Positions 23,701 to 35,343 of a DNA stretch of 64,000 nucleotides are shown piece by piece (position 1 is the first letter of the stretch; each line of letters begins with the position of its first letter). Position numbers and translations under genes: made by a program. The DNA is from Acanthochlamys bracteata. Its lineage: Eukaryota > Streptophyta > Magnoliopsida > Pandanales > Velloziaceae. The notes beneath the pieces are model-generated. The model saw only the letters and a program-made list of their open reading frames with translations. It ran no database searches and was not told the origin of the DNA. The DNA lies in contig CM034135.1 in assembly GCA_019914995.1 (NCBI GenBank), positions 188,501 to 252,500 of the forward strand, read 5' to 3'.

Positions 23701-25036
23701 TTTATTTGAAAAGGTAGATGTAATCAGATAGTACCACGTATCTATATGGTTCTTGTTTCTAAAGTGTTCACTATCTACGTTAATTACTGGCCCATACCAT
23801 TCTCACCTCTTATTTCTATCTCAAGGGACTCGCAGCAAAATCTCTTCAACATGCTTGGATCCTTGTATGTTATCACAATTTTCACTGGAATAAACAATTG
23901 TTCATCAGTGCAACCATTTGTTGCCACTGAGCGCACTGTAATGTATCGCGAAATGTTTGCGGGAATGTACTCCCAGTGGGCCTTTTCTTTTGCACAGGTA
24001 CAATAACTACACTAGCTTTGCCAAAACAAAGTACACTGACAAAGATTACTCTGATAGTTCACTATTTTACAAATGATTAAGTTTGCTAATCTTTCCAGGT
24101 GGTTATGGAGATACCCTATATAATTGTTCAAGCATTATTGATCACTGTCATCGTATACCCAACAGTCGGTTACTACTGGACACCTTCTAAGTTCCTATGG
24201 TTCTTCTACGCTATTTTCTGCATACTTACGTACTTCGTTTACTTTGGGATGTTGTGTGTTTCCTTCACCCCGAATGTTCAAGTGGCTTCGATAATATCAT
24301 CTTTCTTCTATCAAACAATGAATCTTTTCTCAGGCTTCATGATACCGAGACCAGTAAGTATCCTTTTCATTTTTTATTTTTACTGCTATTATTTTCCCAT
24401 TTAGTCACAATCAGAGACATCATCATGCATTTTCAACTTTCAATACTAAATATCATACTTCCATGATTGAACATAGTGAAGCATACTCAGTGATCCACAG
24501 GAAGGATGCAAAACATACAGGAGAACATGATAATATGCATGCATGTCTATTGTCTAGCAGAAAGAATACTAATTTCTCCAGTTTTTAAGAACTATGCAAA
24601 AGCAAGCAGCTAACATGAAACGCTAGATTTCGCCTTACAAGAAATAGCGATCTTTCGTTTTCTTTTTTAGAAGACAAGAATGGCTATCAAATTTCAGTCT
24701 TTTCACACGATCTTTTATGTTACTTTTCTGAGATCTACCTTAAAATTGATCAAATCTTCGGTGGTGCAGCAAATTCCAAATTGGTGGATCTGGCTCTACT
24801 ACTCGACTCCGGTTTCTTGGTCACTGAACGCCCTGTTCTCTTCACAGTACGGAGACGTCGATAAACAGATTCAAGTTTTCGGAGAAACCAAGTCCGTTGC
24901 TGAATTTCTGCATGAATACTTCGGCTACAACCATGATCTTTTACCAGTTGTCGCTATTGTTCTTCTTGCTTTCTCTCTCATATATGCTTGTCTTTTCGCT
25001 TACTTCGTTGGAAAATTGAATTTCCAGAGGAGGTAA
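16443..25036 (+). CDS. ABCG37-like: Full-size ABCG (PDR) transporter, ABCG29/33/37 clade
   Basis: 24 exons with GT-AG borders: 16443-16828, 16937-17060, 17516-17601, 17872-17956, 18063-18222, 18309-18385, 18501-18554, 18696-18786, 18897-19198, 19281-19562, 19639-19952, 20043-20203, 20286-20389, 20475-20628, 21422-21556, 21686-21759, 21843-22175, 22290-22580, 22774-22857, 22932-23065, 23185-23412, 23826-23997, 24099-24353, 24770-25036. The product is 1450 residues, the length I remember for Arabidopsis ABCG37/PDR9. Order is NBD-TMD-NBD-TMD. NBD1 has [17 protein letters not shown] and [15 protein letters not shown]2 has [17 protein letters not shown] and [12 protein letters not shown], plus the PDR C-terminus KLNFQRR. 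It is a predicted ATP-driven plasma-membrane exporter. Clade members move auxin precursors, phenolics or monolignols, and the substrate here cannot be read from sequence. No truncation or missing catalytic motif was seen. Confidence 0.95.
20729..20770. repeat. (AT)n microsatellite in ABCG intron 14
   Basis: About 21 uninterrupted AT units inside the intron 20629-21421. A shorter AC repeat occurs at about 20878-20895. Confidence 0.95.
20790..20895 (+). mobile_element. tRNA-derived SINE-like remnant in ABCG intron 14
   Basis: A tRNA-like head is visible: TTGGTAAAACC (A-box-like, 20834-20844), then CTTGC-CTATGAT-GCAAG (20844-20860), which can fold as a 5-bp anticodon-type stem with a 7-nt loop, then GATGCTCGAATTAC (B-box-like, 20866-20879), then a simple AC/AT tail. 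Such heads mark plant SINEs. The B box is diverged and no target duplication was established, so this is tentative. Confidence 0.4.
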
Positions 25037-25697
25037 TGCGGCATACCAGAAGAACGATCTTTTGCTGAAAATCTTATAAGACTCTGGAATCAAGACAAAG
25101 ATTAAAATTTCTTCCAGGATTTTTCATAGTTGGATCGAATCGAACATACAAAATAGAGAAACAAACCTGTTGATTCATGAATTCCTGATTGAAAAGAATA
25201 TTGAGTTGATCGAACCTAATACGAATTCAACTTTTCTTCTTCCAAGATTTAAAACATTAAACAAAACGGAAATTGAACAGCAAATAAACAACGAGATTTT
25301 TTACGCGCGTTAAAGATCGCGATTTCTTTGCGCGTAGAAATTCCGCGCCGACAAAAGTAAAACAAGTTAGAAATTTATTTATTTTCCAGTTTTTAAGTTG
25401 CATAATCGGACCACTTATAATTTGCAAACATGCTCTTCGATGATAAAATTGTTTAAATAGACCACATAATTTGGCTATTGCAATAAGGGTCTTTGTTAAA
25501 TATAATAGAAAAATATGGTCTTGTTGTAATTACCAAATAATGGTGTTCAATGAACCAGCTTGCATTACTAGTCCACAATGAGTTATTGCAAATAAAGGTC
25601 TTCATTAATTTTTTAGCAATTTAGGTCCTCCATTTCTTGATTAATACATATCTCATTCATTCTCTCCCGCGCTGTTTATGTTATCCAAGAAAAGAAA
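25037..25697. other. Intergenic region between ABCG and CAF2-like genes
   Basis: ABCG 3' UTR followed by the promoter and leader of the CRM-domain gene. AT-rich with a short GC-richer patch (about 25300-25350). No gene seen. Confidence 0.55.
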
Positions 25698-28559
25698 ATG
25701 CCTTCAATTCTCTCCGCCCTCCCTGGTGGCAGCGGCGCCGGCGCACTCTTCTCTCCGGCACCAAGGCATCCCAAAATCAACGACCCAGTACCCCAAACTA
25801 CCCTTCCTCTTCCTCTCCCCAAGAAAAAACAACGCCATCCCAGACAAACCGTTCCCGAAAATGCCCCTGCTGCATTGAAGACTACGCACAACTGCTCCAG
25901 CTACTACAAACCACTCCCCAAGAATTCCCAAAATTCCCCTGATGGAGCTGTTATATCCGCCGACGAGGTCACCGGACGGTCGGTAGTTGTTGGTGAATCT
26001 GGGTTATCGTATAGGCTCCCCGGTTCGTCGTTTGAGTTTCAGTTTAGTTACTCTGAAGTTCCAAAGGTTAAACCTTTGGCGCTCAGAGAACCGGCATTTC
26101 TTCCCTTTGCCCCACCGACTATGCAGAGGCCGTGGACTGGGAAGGCCCCGTTGCTGTCGAAGAAGCAGAAGGATGAGAAGAGGAAGAAGATTCGACTTGC
26201 TGGACCACTCGGTATTTATTGCATATTTGATAACATTGAATTAAAGTTGATTATTGGTTTTGTACAAAATAGTTTAAGGCATGTTTAAATGCAGGGAGCA
26301 AGGAAGGGGAAATGACGATGGAGATGAACGGAGGGAAGAGGGCGGTGGAGAATATGACTGATGTTTATGGGGTTAACTTGGATGGAAGGAGCAGGGAGGA
26401 GGTGCTTGGAGAGCCTCTAACGAAGGCTGAGGTACGAGTGCTCGTCAAGAGACATATGTCTAGTAACCGCCAGGTGAACCTTGGTAAGGTCTCAGCCTCA
26501 GCTAATGATGCTTTATACTCCTTTGGAGATACTGCATTTGTAGTAAGTTTCTTGGCGGTTTAGAGATGCAGTTTAGAGATGCATGCATTAGTATGAAAGG
26601 TTTCTAGTTGGTTTATCTCTTGTTAAAACATTAAAATATGAAAAAAATATATAAAGGAAGTATGGATATTGGTACTCTTTTGTCGAAGTAAGTAGCCTAT
26701 TTGAACTTGCCCAGTTGTGCCTGCTCATTAATTATGTTCTTAACATGACATTAATGAACCCAAAGTCGACTGCAGGCATAATTGGTTGCATTTCGTTTTA
26801 ACTTTGAGTTCATTTTTATTATGTTAGTGTCTCAAGCAACTTCTATGCTGTTGTGAATCGGCAAGTGTTATTACACCTGCCCTTATAATACTAATGGCAT
26901 TTACGCCTCTCACATTGTAGGAAGAGATGGGTTGACGCATAACATGTTGAACCTGATACATTCTCATTGGAGACGTGATGAGGTCTGTAAAGTTCGATGT
27001 AGAGGGGTTCCTACTGTTGATATGCGTAATATTTGCTGTCATCTTGAGGTAGTCGGCTTTGCTCTTTCAGAACCAGAATTTCTAGAAATTGCATTCTTTT
27101 GGCAAAAAGCATGCCTGTTCACCATTTGAGGCTTTTGTTGGTTCTGAGCTGTTATATGAGCTTTTGATTTAGGATATAAGAATCTTTTAGAATCATCTCT
27201 AGCTATGTGCATATCACGCTCAGTTCTATAATCCCCTTTATACTATAATATGCTACAACATGGATTTTCTTCTTCTTGCTGAACTATTTCTCAAATGTCA
27301 GGAAAGGACTGCTGGGAAGATAATATGCCGAGTTGGTGGTATTGTTTATTTATTTCGTGGAAGAAATTATGACCATCGTACACGCCCTAGATATCCTATA
27401 ATGCTTTGGAAGCCAGCTGCGCCTGTTTACCCAAAGCTTATTCAGGAGACTCCAGGAGGACTCACGAAAGAAGAAGCAGATGAATTTAGAAGCAAAGGGA
27501 AAAACCTTCTTCCAATTTGTAAACTAGGTGAGCTTGAAAATAAATTGTGTGTATCATGCAGTTATTATTGTGATTAACAAATCTATTGGTTGCTTCTGCT
27601 TTGAGAGTAGGAAGTATTTATTCTCATTGAAATAATTATCACCATTTCTCTTGCAGCAAAAAATGGAATTTATATTACACTTGTTAAGGATGTGAGGGAT
27701 GCTTTTGAAGGTAGTCCTTTGGTAAAGATCAACTGTCAAGGGATGCACGCGAGTGATTATAAAAAGCTTGGAGCAAAGCTAAAGGTGTTGGAGCATCTAA
27801 TGTAATTATTATCTTATGATCTTGCAAGCACAATTTGAACCTTTTAAGAATTCTGTTTGTGCAGGAACTTGTTCCGTGTGTTCTTTTGTCTTTTGACGAC
27901 GAGCAGATACTTATGTGGAGAGGCAAGGATTGGAGACCAAGATATGGGAGCACAATTCCCTCAAGTTCACAGCTTCACTTCACCAATAATCACCCTTCTT
28001 GCATTGAAGACTCAGGTATTGTTCCATTGTATTTGATTTCCTTTCAGTAAGCTTGCATAATCACTAATTACTTATCAATATGGTTCTGCATTGGGAAATT
28101 TGCGGGGAAGGATATGCATGTTCAAAATCTTCATTTGGAATATAATGAACTAATCTGGGTGCAGGACAACTTAAACCTTCCAATGGTGAAGCCATCAACA
28201 GAAAACAATTGCCTAACCCAAAAATGCAAACCTTGTGGAAGCGGGCTCTTGAGTCACAGAAGGCATTGTTGCTGGATGAGATTGAATTGACTCCTGATTC
28301 TCTGCTTGAAAGGGTTGAGGAATTTGGAAGAATATCACAGGCTGCTGAACATTCATATCCAGCACTCATTGTACCAAGTTCTACAGGAGACGATTCTGAT
28401 TCGTCAACTAATGAGGAAAGCAACATAGAGAATGAGGCGGATGCAGGTAGGGAAGATCAAGAAAAAGATCGTGAAGATTTTTCCGAGGAGATTGATGACT
28501 CGGTTCCTTTGGGTGGTTTACCTGTTGATGATTTGATAGCAAAGCACCTTGGGGGGTAG
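25698..28559 (+). CDS. CAF2-like: CRS2-associated factor (CRM-domain organelle intron splicing factor)
   Basis: Seven exons: 25698-26211, 26295-26483, 26921-27048, 27302-27527, 27657-27784, 27865-28015, 28165-28559; 576 residues, close to CAF2 rather than the longer CAF1. The Pro/Ser/basic N-terminus looks like a plastid transit region. The CAF-specific block ([38 protein letters not shown]) leads into the first CRM domain, which contains [17 protein letters not shown] second CRM domain follows, with [18 protein letters not shown] and [17 protein letters not shown]. The acidic tail ends [13 protein letters not shown]1 and CAF2 bind CRS2, a peptidyl-tRNA-hydrolase-like protein, to splice chloroplast group II introns. 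Mitochondrial relatives exist, so the organelle is inferred from similarity, not shown. The start was chosen as the first ATG giving a transit-like N-terminus. Confidence 0.9.
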
Positions 28560-29403
28560 GTAGAATGAGAATGGAACAGTCGCACGGTTTTGGTTACGCA
28601 ACAGTCACTTCCCAAGAGTTGTTAGCATATAGAATAATATCCTTGGCTCTTAGCAAAGGCACAGATGTTAGCAAATTGCAGCAAACCAAACACATTGAAA
28701 GGTACACAAATTGGATTCTTACAGAAAGAAAAACACAGGATATTGGATTTTAAGCCTATAAGATACACCACCATTTTATTCAACTTAGAAGTCAGTTTGT
28801 GCACTTGTAAGAACAATTCTGCGGGTTAACCACCAGTGCTGATTAACACAATACTACAATATCTGGTGTATATAATTGGATGATACATTGTAATAACACA
28901 GAGGTATAGTCCACTGCAAATTACTGGTATCTTGTTCAATGCTTTTTCTAATACAAAAATCTGTGAGAAATCTGTAAAAGCAGCAGCTGCTAGGACAAAG
29001 AAAAGGCAAGCCTCTTGGAGTTGATGATAAAGCTCGGAAACACTCCCAAGTAGCATTCATTCGGTGGGAAGAAAAGACTAAATATTATGTAGGGAAACGA
29101 ATATTCTTCTATTATTAAGTGAACGTTACAACACTCAGTCTTCCATCCAAAAAATTTTCTATAATAAGAATGAATTTCTTTCACTTTTCTTCTTCATCTA
29201 TGAGCACTATTCATAAATCAAATAACAGACAGCAAATTGTGAAGGAGAAAAACAGAACAACAAAAAAAAAAAAACAAGTAAACCCACAGGGCAGACAGCA
29301 GTAACAATTACTTCTGAGTCATTATGATCACCTTCTACTCCATTTAATCAAATACCGTATGACATCTGAATCCGTTGGTAATAAAGTTGAGAGCGAGCAC
29401 CTC
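28560..29403. other. Convergent 3' region between CAF2-like and SAMS genes
   Basis: Tail-to-tail spacer holding the 3' UTRs of both genes. Contains an A-rich run near 29260-29275. No coding region was supported. Confidence 0.55.
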
Positions 29404-30597
29404 TTATGCTGCGACCTTCTCCCACTTGAGTGGCTTGACGGTCTCCCAGGTGAAGTCCGGGTCGTCCCTTCCAAAGTGACCATAAGCTGCAGTCTTTAGG
29501 AAACGCCCGTTGCCACCCCTCTTCAGATCCAGGTTGATTGTGATCATTCCAGGCCTGAAATCAAAGCTCTCCTTCACAATCTTCAAGATCTCCCTGTCGG
29601 GAATCTTACCAGTACCATAGGTGTCAACAAAGACGGAAAGAGGCTCAGGCACACCAATAGCATAAGAAACCTGAACTATGCAGCGGCGGGCAAGACCATT
29701 TGCAACAATGCTCTTGGCAGCCTGGCGGACGATGTAGGCACCGCTGCGGTCCACCTTCGTCGGGTCCTTGCCAGAGAACGCACCACCCCCATGAGCTCCC
29801 CATCCTCCGTAGGTGTCAATAATAATCTTGCGGCCAGTGAGACCAGCATCACCGTGAGGTCCACCAATCACAAAGCGACCTGAGGGGTTAAGGTGGAAGA
29901 TGGTCTTCTCGTCAAGGTACTTATCAGGAATGACAGGCTTGATGACATGCTCCTTGAGGTCAGCAGCGATCTCATCATTGGTGACGGTTTCATCATGCTG
30001 GGTGGAGATCAAGACAGTGTGGACACGAATTGGGACCATGGCACCGTTCTCATTGCGGTACTCCACAGTGACCTGAGTCTTACCATCAGGACGGAGCCAG
30101 GCGCAGGTACCGTTCTTGCGAACTTCAGTCAAGCGAGCACCAAGCTTGGTGGCAAGGACATGGCTGAGAGGCATGAGCTCAGGGGTCTCATCAGTAGCAT
30201 AGCCGAACATGTGTCCCTGGTCACCAGCACCGATTTCCTCAGGACGCTTAGTGAAATGTCCATGGACACCCTGCGCAATATCAGGCGACTGCTGCTCGAT
30301 GTTAACAAGCACCTTACAGCTGTCGGCATCAAGACCAACATCGTCAGAAGTGAATCCAATTTTGCGACAAGTGTCCCGAACAATCTTCTCATAGTCGACC
30401 ACGGCCTTGGTTGTGATCTCGCCGAACACCATGACCATGTTGGTCTTCGTGCAGGTCTCGCAAGCGACCTTGCTGTCGGGGTCCTGAGCAAGGCAAGCAT
30501 CGAGAACGGCATCGGAGATCTGGTCGCAGAGCTTGTCAGGGTGCCCCTCGTTCACTGACTCGGAGGTGAAGAGGAAGGACTCGCTCTGTGTTGACAT
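29404..30597 (-). CDS. SAMS/METK: S-adenosylmethionine synthase
   Basis: Single uninterrupted coding exon of 397 residues, the usual plant length, with the catalytic signatures intact: [17 protein letters not shown] (ATP/methionine site), the hexapeptide GAGDQG, and the phosphate-binding GGGAFSGKD. The enzyme makes S-adenosylmethionine from methionine and ATP in the cytosol. SAM then supplies methylation, ethylene, polyamine and nicotianamine synthesis. The coding strand is markedly GC-richer than its neighbours, as is usual for highly expressed plant genes. An intron splits the 5' leader (30610-31083) and a TATA box lies at 31183-31192. The start ATG follows the acceptor by 12 bases. Intact, with no anomaly seen. 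Confidence 0.98.
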   Translation of the reverse strand: MSTQSESFLFTSESVNEGHPDKLCDQISDAVLDACLAQDPDSKVACETCTKTNMVMVFGEITTKAVVDYEKIVRDTCRKIGFTSDDVGLDADSCKVLVNIEQQSPDIAQGVHGHFTKRPEEIGAGDQGHMFGYATDETPELMPLSHVLATKLGARLTEVRKNGTCAWLRPDGKTQVTVEYRNENGAMVPIRVHTVLISTQHDETVTNDEIAADLKEHVIKPVIPDKYLDEKTIFHLNPSGRFVIGGPHGDAGLTGRKIIIDTYGGWGAHGGGAFSGKDPTKVDRSGAYIVRQAAKSIVANGLARRCIVQVSYAIGVPEPLSVFVDTYGTGKIPDREILKIVKESFDFRPGMITINLDLKRGGNGRFLKTAAYGHFGRDDPDFTWETVKPLKWEKVAA

Positions 30598-30609
30598 CTT
30601 CTTCTAGAT

Positions 30610-31083
30610 CTGTGTATGGAAATCAATGACGAAACAGATCAGTCAACCAAAAAACCAAAACAATTGAAGGCAATTGCTGATTAATTAACAATGCGGTGAA
30701 TGTAACACAGTTCATTATGATCTACAGTAACAAAAATTAGCTATTATACACAACAAAGTTCAATAAACTCGAAACGATGTCTTGAATCTACATCAAACCA
30801 GATCAGATCTAGAGCGGACAGATATGCTCAAATCAAATTCAGTAATCAGAAGATTTGAACTTAACGATCACAGATCTTGAGATTAGTATAGCTTGAAATT
30901 TCTAATTGAAAACAAATTAATTAAGCAAACTGGAATCACAGCATTAAACATGGCAAAAAAAAAAAAAAAATTCAAACAAACAAACAACTGCAGACTCAGA
31001 TTCACCAACTCAATCAGTGAAGAGACTTCCTAGGATCTACGAATGAAGAAACACTAGCAGAGAAACCGAGAGAGAACACAAAC
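30610..31083 (-). other. 5' leader intron of SAMS
   Basis: Donor CTACAG|GTTTGT (exon ends 31084) and acceptor CATACACAG|ATCTAG (exon resumes 30609) bound a 474-bp T-rich (on the gene strand) intron just before the start codon. Leader introns at this position are common in plant SAMS genes and often raise expression. That effect is inference here. Confidence 0.75.
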
Positions 31084-31182
31084 CTGTAGCCGAAAAATAC
31101 TTTGAAAGATCTCTCGAGGAAATTGAAATGAAAGGTTAAGAACGAGGGGCTTGGAATGAGAATGATACACGGTGGTATTGCG

Positions 31183-31192
31183 AATATATATA
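31183..31192 (-). promoter_or_regulatory. TATA box of SAMS
   Basis: On the minus strand this reads CCTATATATATTCG, about 100 bp upstream of the leader-intron donor. That places transcription start near 31150. A CACGTGGG G-box/ABRE-like site lies further upstream at 31269-31276. Confidence 0.7.
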
Positions 31193-31268
31193 GGCGCGTG
31201 ACTCGGTAGCGACTAATGGATCCGGATCTAGAAATCTAAGGGACCCGGTTAAATCTGGGCCGTTCGAT

Positions 31269-31274
31269 CACGTG
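31269..31274. promoter_or_regulatory. G-box (CACGTG) in the SAMS promoter
   Basis: CACGTG followed by GG, about 80 bp upstream of the TATA box. Such sites bind bZIP/bHLH factors, and CACGTGG is the ABRE core. Regulation by them here is inference. Confidence 0.5.
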
Positions 31275-31299
31275 GGTCTCTCCGGTTCCACCGGGAGTG

Positions 31300-33645
31300 G
31301 GTGAGAGACAATGACACGCCCCAACCCACTCCCACACACTTCTTCAAACATCCACTAATCCTTACTAGCCAATCGATCTCTTACACGTCGACGATATTGG
31401 TGGGGTCCACTTGTGATTGATGGTTGGTGATTGGTTAGTGGGGTAATGTGCGAGGATTGGAGATGTCGTCGGTGGAATTTTACCGGGTGTAGGCGGTGGC
31501 TACCTATTATATAAATTGTATTACCGGCTACTACAGGTTATATGATGAACATTCGGTAGCTGTAAATACATATATTACTCCAGCAAACAGCAACACTGTT
31601 CATAAACATTGTGAATAAATTAATTAGAAAGTTGTATATGCTGCCGTCGTTGTCGTTGCAGTAGAAGCATGTTCATTTATGAATGCCACGAAGCTGGCTG
31701 GAGACAGAAAGAAAAAATCTGTCTGGGAAATTAAATATAGTTGTTGTGGGTATGTAAGATATGTTTCATGTAAATTGTTTGAAAATAATTCAATCTGAAG
31801 ATTGGAAAAGTTGTTTCATTCATTTATAATTACTGGTAAGTTGAGGTCAGCGGTCAGGTTATCAGCCACCACCAAACCATGCATGACTAGTGAGCAGTAA
31901 CGGATAGAAAGGAAAAAGCTTAAATGTACCCGGTTGGAGTCCAGGCTAGATTCATACGCGCTCGTCTCTCGATGCACGTGCCCCGTGAGTCAACCCACCT
32001 TATAATAATACTTATTATTATATTTAATTTTAAATAATAATTAGTAAATAATACTTATTTTTAAAAAATAAAAATATTTTCTAATTTAAAAAATTTTTAT
32101 TTTAAAAAAACTGTCAAACGGTACTAGATCGGTGAATATGGCCCACTAAAAGCGATACCAGCCCATTAGCAAATGTATCCCATTAACTTTGGAAATAAAA
32201 GTATTTAAAAATAAAATTTTAAATAAAACTATTTTTAAAATATATATTTATTTTATTTTAAAAATGATATAATAAAATCTTATATTATATATTATTTATG
32301 TTGTTTCTAATATTTATTAAAATATCATAAAAAATTATTGAAAAATATAAAATTAAAAATTGAAATAAAAAGCAGTTAGAAAATTAAAGTATAAGGTAAA
32401 CCAGACACAGCAAAAGCAACAAGAAGGAGACATCAACCAACGCCCAGCATGATCATTTGTTCCTACAGCATCACTCCTACAAAGGGAACGAAACAAGATA
32501 TATACATCATTCGTTTACCCATACATGATGCAAATGCAAGAGCACAACAGGGTGGTTTTCTCCGGTATTTCCCCTTGCTTTCAGGAGAGGAAGTAACTCC
32601 ACATCTGTTCCATTCACGGCTAATATTTATGATGTTTTTAACTGTTTATGTACAGGCAAAAAGCTTCTTTTTGGCTTCCCAAGAAATGCCATATCCAACT
32701 TTTAGGAGTAACAGTTTTAAATTCGACGCATCTGAAGAATAAAATAGACCTAGCCGCTTTCCTGAGCTTACTTTAGGTAGGCGTCATGCATTTATAGCCC
32801 AGTCAGATAACAAGACCGTCAAAAGCTCTCCAAGACAACTCACCTTTGCTCTAATTGCAAGCTACCTTATCTTCATTTCCACTAAAGCTCTGCAATGACC
32901 TAGAAGAAACATAGTAGATATTTGTTAATACCTTGAAAGCCTTCTTTCTTAAACAAACACACGTGTAGTTAACTTGCAAAATAAAGTTTCTGATATTTTA
33001 TGTCTCAAGAAAGATGATAAATTTGCATCCAGGGGTAGTTTTTAAAGATTGTGACATTCACACTATGCTCATAAACAATAATAAGTTCAAAAGGAAGAAT
33101 GATAGCCGACACAAAGTGTCAAAGTTGGTCCCTCATGCATGGCTTCAGAAGTACCACCAAATATTAGACTATGGCAACTAATCTGCCAGGACAGCTACAA
33201 GAAGGATGTAAGAGACTAGTTGGTAGAAGTAAGTAGGAGATGAAACAGCCCACACAAGGTTTGGTGGACAAACATTGTTTTAAAACAGGAAGGCAACAGT
33301 CTTACAAGTCAAAAGGGCGATCGTTCCGAATGAATCACTAAGATCCCATTGAATATAGTACTACAAAAACTTTCTGAAACCAAGATCAATGTTACTTGTG
33401 TTAATTTATGACTTCGAAATAGAGAGCTGTGCAACTTTTGTAGGTTGTAGAAGAAAATTTCTTTATGAACCTTTCCTCAGAACCAGAAGTAACTGCCATA
33501 AGAATAGCACAAGAACTATTACTCTTACGCTTCATGACGTGAGGGCAGCCAAATTATGGAAAGTATCATCTGAAGAAGCGAGTATGCAATCGTTTTCCTA
33601 GAAGTAAAATCCATAAACTCATTATCATGAAGAGAGATTACCATT
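31300..33645. other. Intergenic region: SAMS promoter and TatB-like 3' flank
   Basis: 31.3-32.4 kb is distal SAMS promoter and AT-rich spacer with long A/T tracts (32000-32400). 32.45-33.65 kb is probably 3' UTR and downstream flank of the TatB-like gene. A 97-codon ORF at 32449-32742 on the plus strand has no recognisable domain and was not called. No RNA gene seen. Confidence 0.45.
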
Positions 33646-35343
33646 TTACTTCTCTGGTAGTTTGGCTTGAGCATGAAATTGTTTGGCATGATTTGCAACC
33701 TCTGCTTCCACTACTGCTTCCAAAATTATATCTGAACCTTTTGCCTCACCTAACAACAGAAAAGAGGGGAAGGGTTGTTGATAAGTCTCAAATAAAGGAC
33801 ACAATGGAGACGAGAAGAATAAATGACGGAAGATGAGAAAAAGAAACTGACAATGACAAACTAGAATATCATCCCAACTCATCAATGCAACACCTAAATC
33901 TGTTAAGAAGGCCTCTATAGTCTTAGGCTCCAAGCAATATGTTTCTAAACAAAGGATTCCTACCAAATACAAACATTTACCAAAAAGCGTGGATGCTACC
34001 AACCATGATATATCCTATGAAATATTAATGTCAAAGTAACATATAAAACAAGACGAGGATCCCTATTCCCTAAGCAATATAACTAAATATAAAGCTTAGG
34101 TTGTCCACTACTGAAAGGTGCTATCGCTAAAGCATGCATGTTGTGGATGGCATCTCAGTTACAAAGGAACAAAGACCTTCTAAATATAGTGAAGTGTACT
34201 ATTTTGATTATACTACTTGAGTTGTGTAAACAGCATATAAAGGTATAAGTAACACATTCACTAGCAATGACTAATTAGTCATCTGAATGAGGTAATAAAG
34301 TTTACTGCAATATCCAGAAACTAAAAACAAATCCCAAAAGGTATATTACCATCCCGTTCTGGAAGAAGCCCAGCACTCTCAGCTGACACTGGTAGAACAG
34401 TAAAGAGATCAACTCCATCAGATGTCTCCTCATTATGCCCGCTGCTTACTTGAGAATTATTTTGAGCGGTTTGGGCTGCAGCTAATTTTGAGTTAATGAC
34501 TGCATTGAGATTCATAGTTGCAGCAACTGTGTCCTCCAGCCGCAAGCTCTGTAAAAGCAATGCATATGAAACAAAAGCTTCAAAAAACTTTTTCACTTTG
34601 ATGCATTTTTGTAGCATGCATCAAAAACAAGCAGGAGGCAACCTCTCTGGCAATGCTTGCTTGTTTCGTAGTGATCATTTCTTCGTGTAGCGTCATACCT
34701 GATAGCATTCAATTGATCACTATAGAATGGTAGGCTGAAAAGTACAAGCATGTTTCAACATGAAAGGCACAAAAATTAAGACTAAAGATCAGAATAATTG
34801 AAAACCTATACTTGTAGATGGGATGGAATCAACCACTCGTGAGAGTGGGCTCATGCTAATGGTTGAAGCTCTCTGCACTTGGTACATTATATTCTGAAAT
34901 TTAAGGAACTCTTGTTTGATTTCTTGGGTTTCCTATTTCATCAAATATCAGAACGGTCACTCCATCTAAAAACCAAAAACTAAAATCGTGCTTTAGCTAA
35001 AAATAAGAAAATCAAAGACATAAGAAATTACTTTGGCAACAGTCGATTTATTTACAATTGAATCCGCAAAGGTTTTCCCTTTCATGAAGTAACCGACTCC
35101 TCTGCCTGTGATTCTTCCTGCCATCCTTGCTATCGCCGGCAAATCCTTCGGCCCTGTTCCAAAATTTTCATTTTTTTTTTCTAACTTCAAATACATTATC
35201 CTCTAATCCTTTGATCACCGAACAGATTTTCTAATCAAATTCAACAACAAAAACAACAACACTCAGAAAGATAGAGAGATACCGATGAGAGCAACAGTGG
35301 CGCCGAGAATAACAAATAACTCGCCGTAAGAGATTCCAAACAT
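33646..35343 (-). CDS. TATB-like (At5g43680-type): Mitochondrial TatB-like protein (twin-arginine translocase component)
   Basis: Six exons: 35343-35283, 35153-35032, 34932-34812, 34698-34643, 34548-34350, 33749-33646; all phases agree and give 220 residues. The N-terminus MFGISYGELFVILGATVALI is one membrane span with the conserved Glu, followed by GPKDLPAIARMAGRITGR, the hinge and amphipathic helix typical of TatA/TatB. A coiled-coil-like helix (KQEFLKFQNIMYQVQRAS) and a polar tail follow. It resembles, from memory, the Arabidopsis protein reported with TatC in plant mitochondria, where the pair would move folded proteins such as the Rieske subunit. It lacks an obvious plastid transit peptide, unlike Tha4/Hcf106. 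Exon 4 is only 56 bp and was found by frame; it is the least certain junction. Confidence 0.82.

Noticed and set aside
29893-30558. Long (221-codon) plus-strand ORF opposite SAMS
   Set aside because: Antisense shadow of a GC-rich, strongly codon-biased SAMS coding exon. Its translation has no recognisable domain.
32449-32742. 97-codon plus-strand ORF
   Set aside because: No domain and no splice partners that extend it. It lies in the probable 3' flank of the TatB-like gene on the opposite strand.
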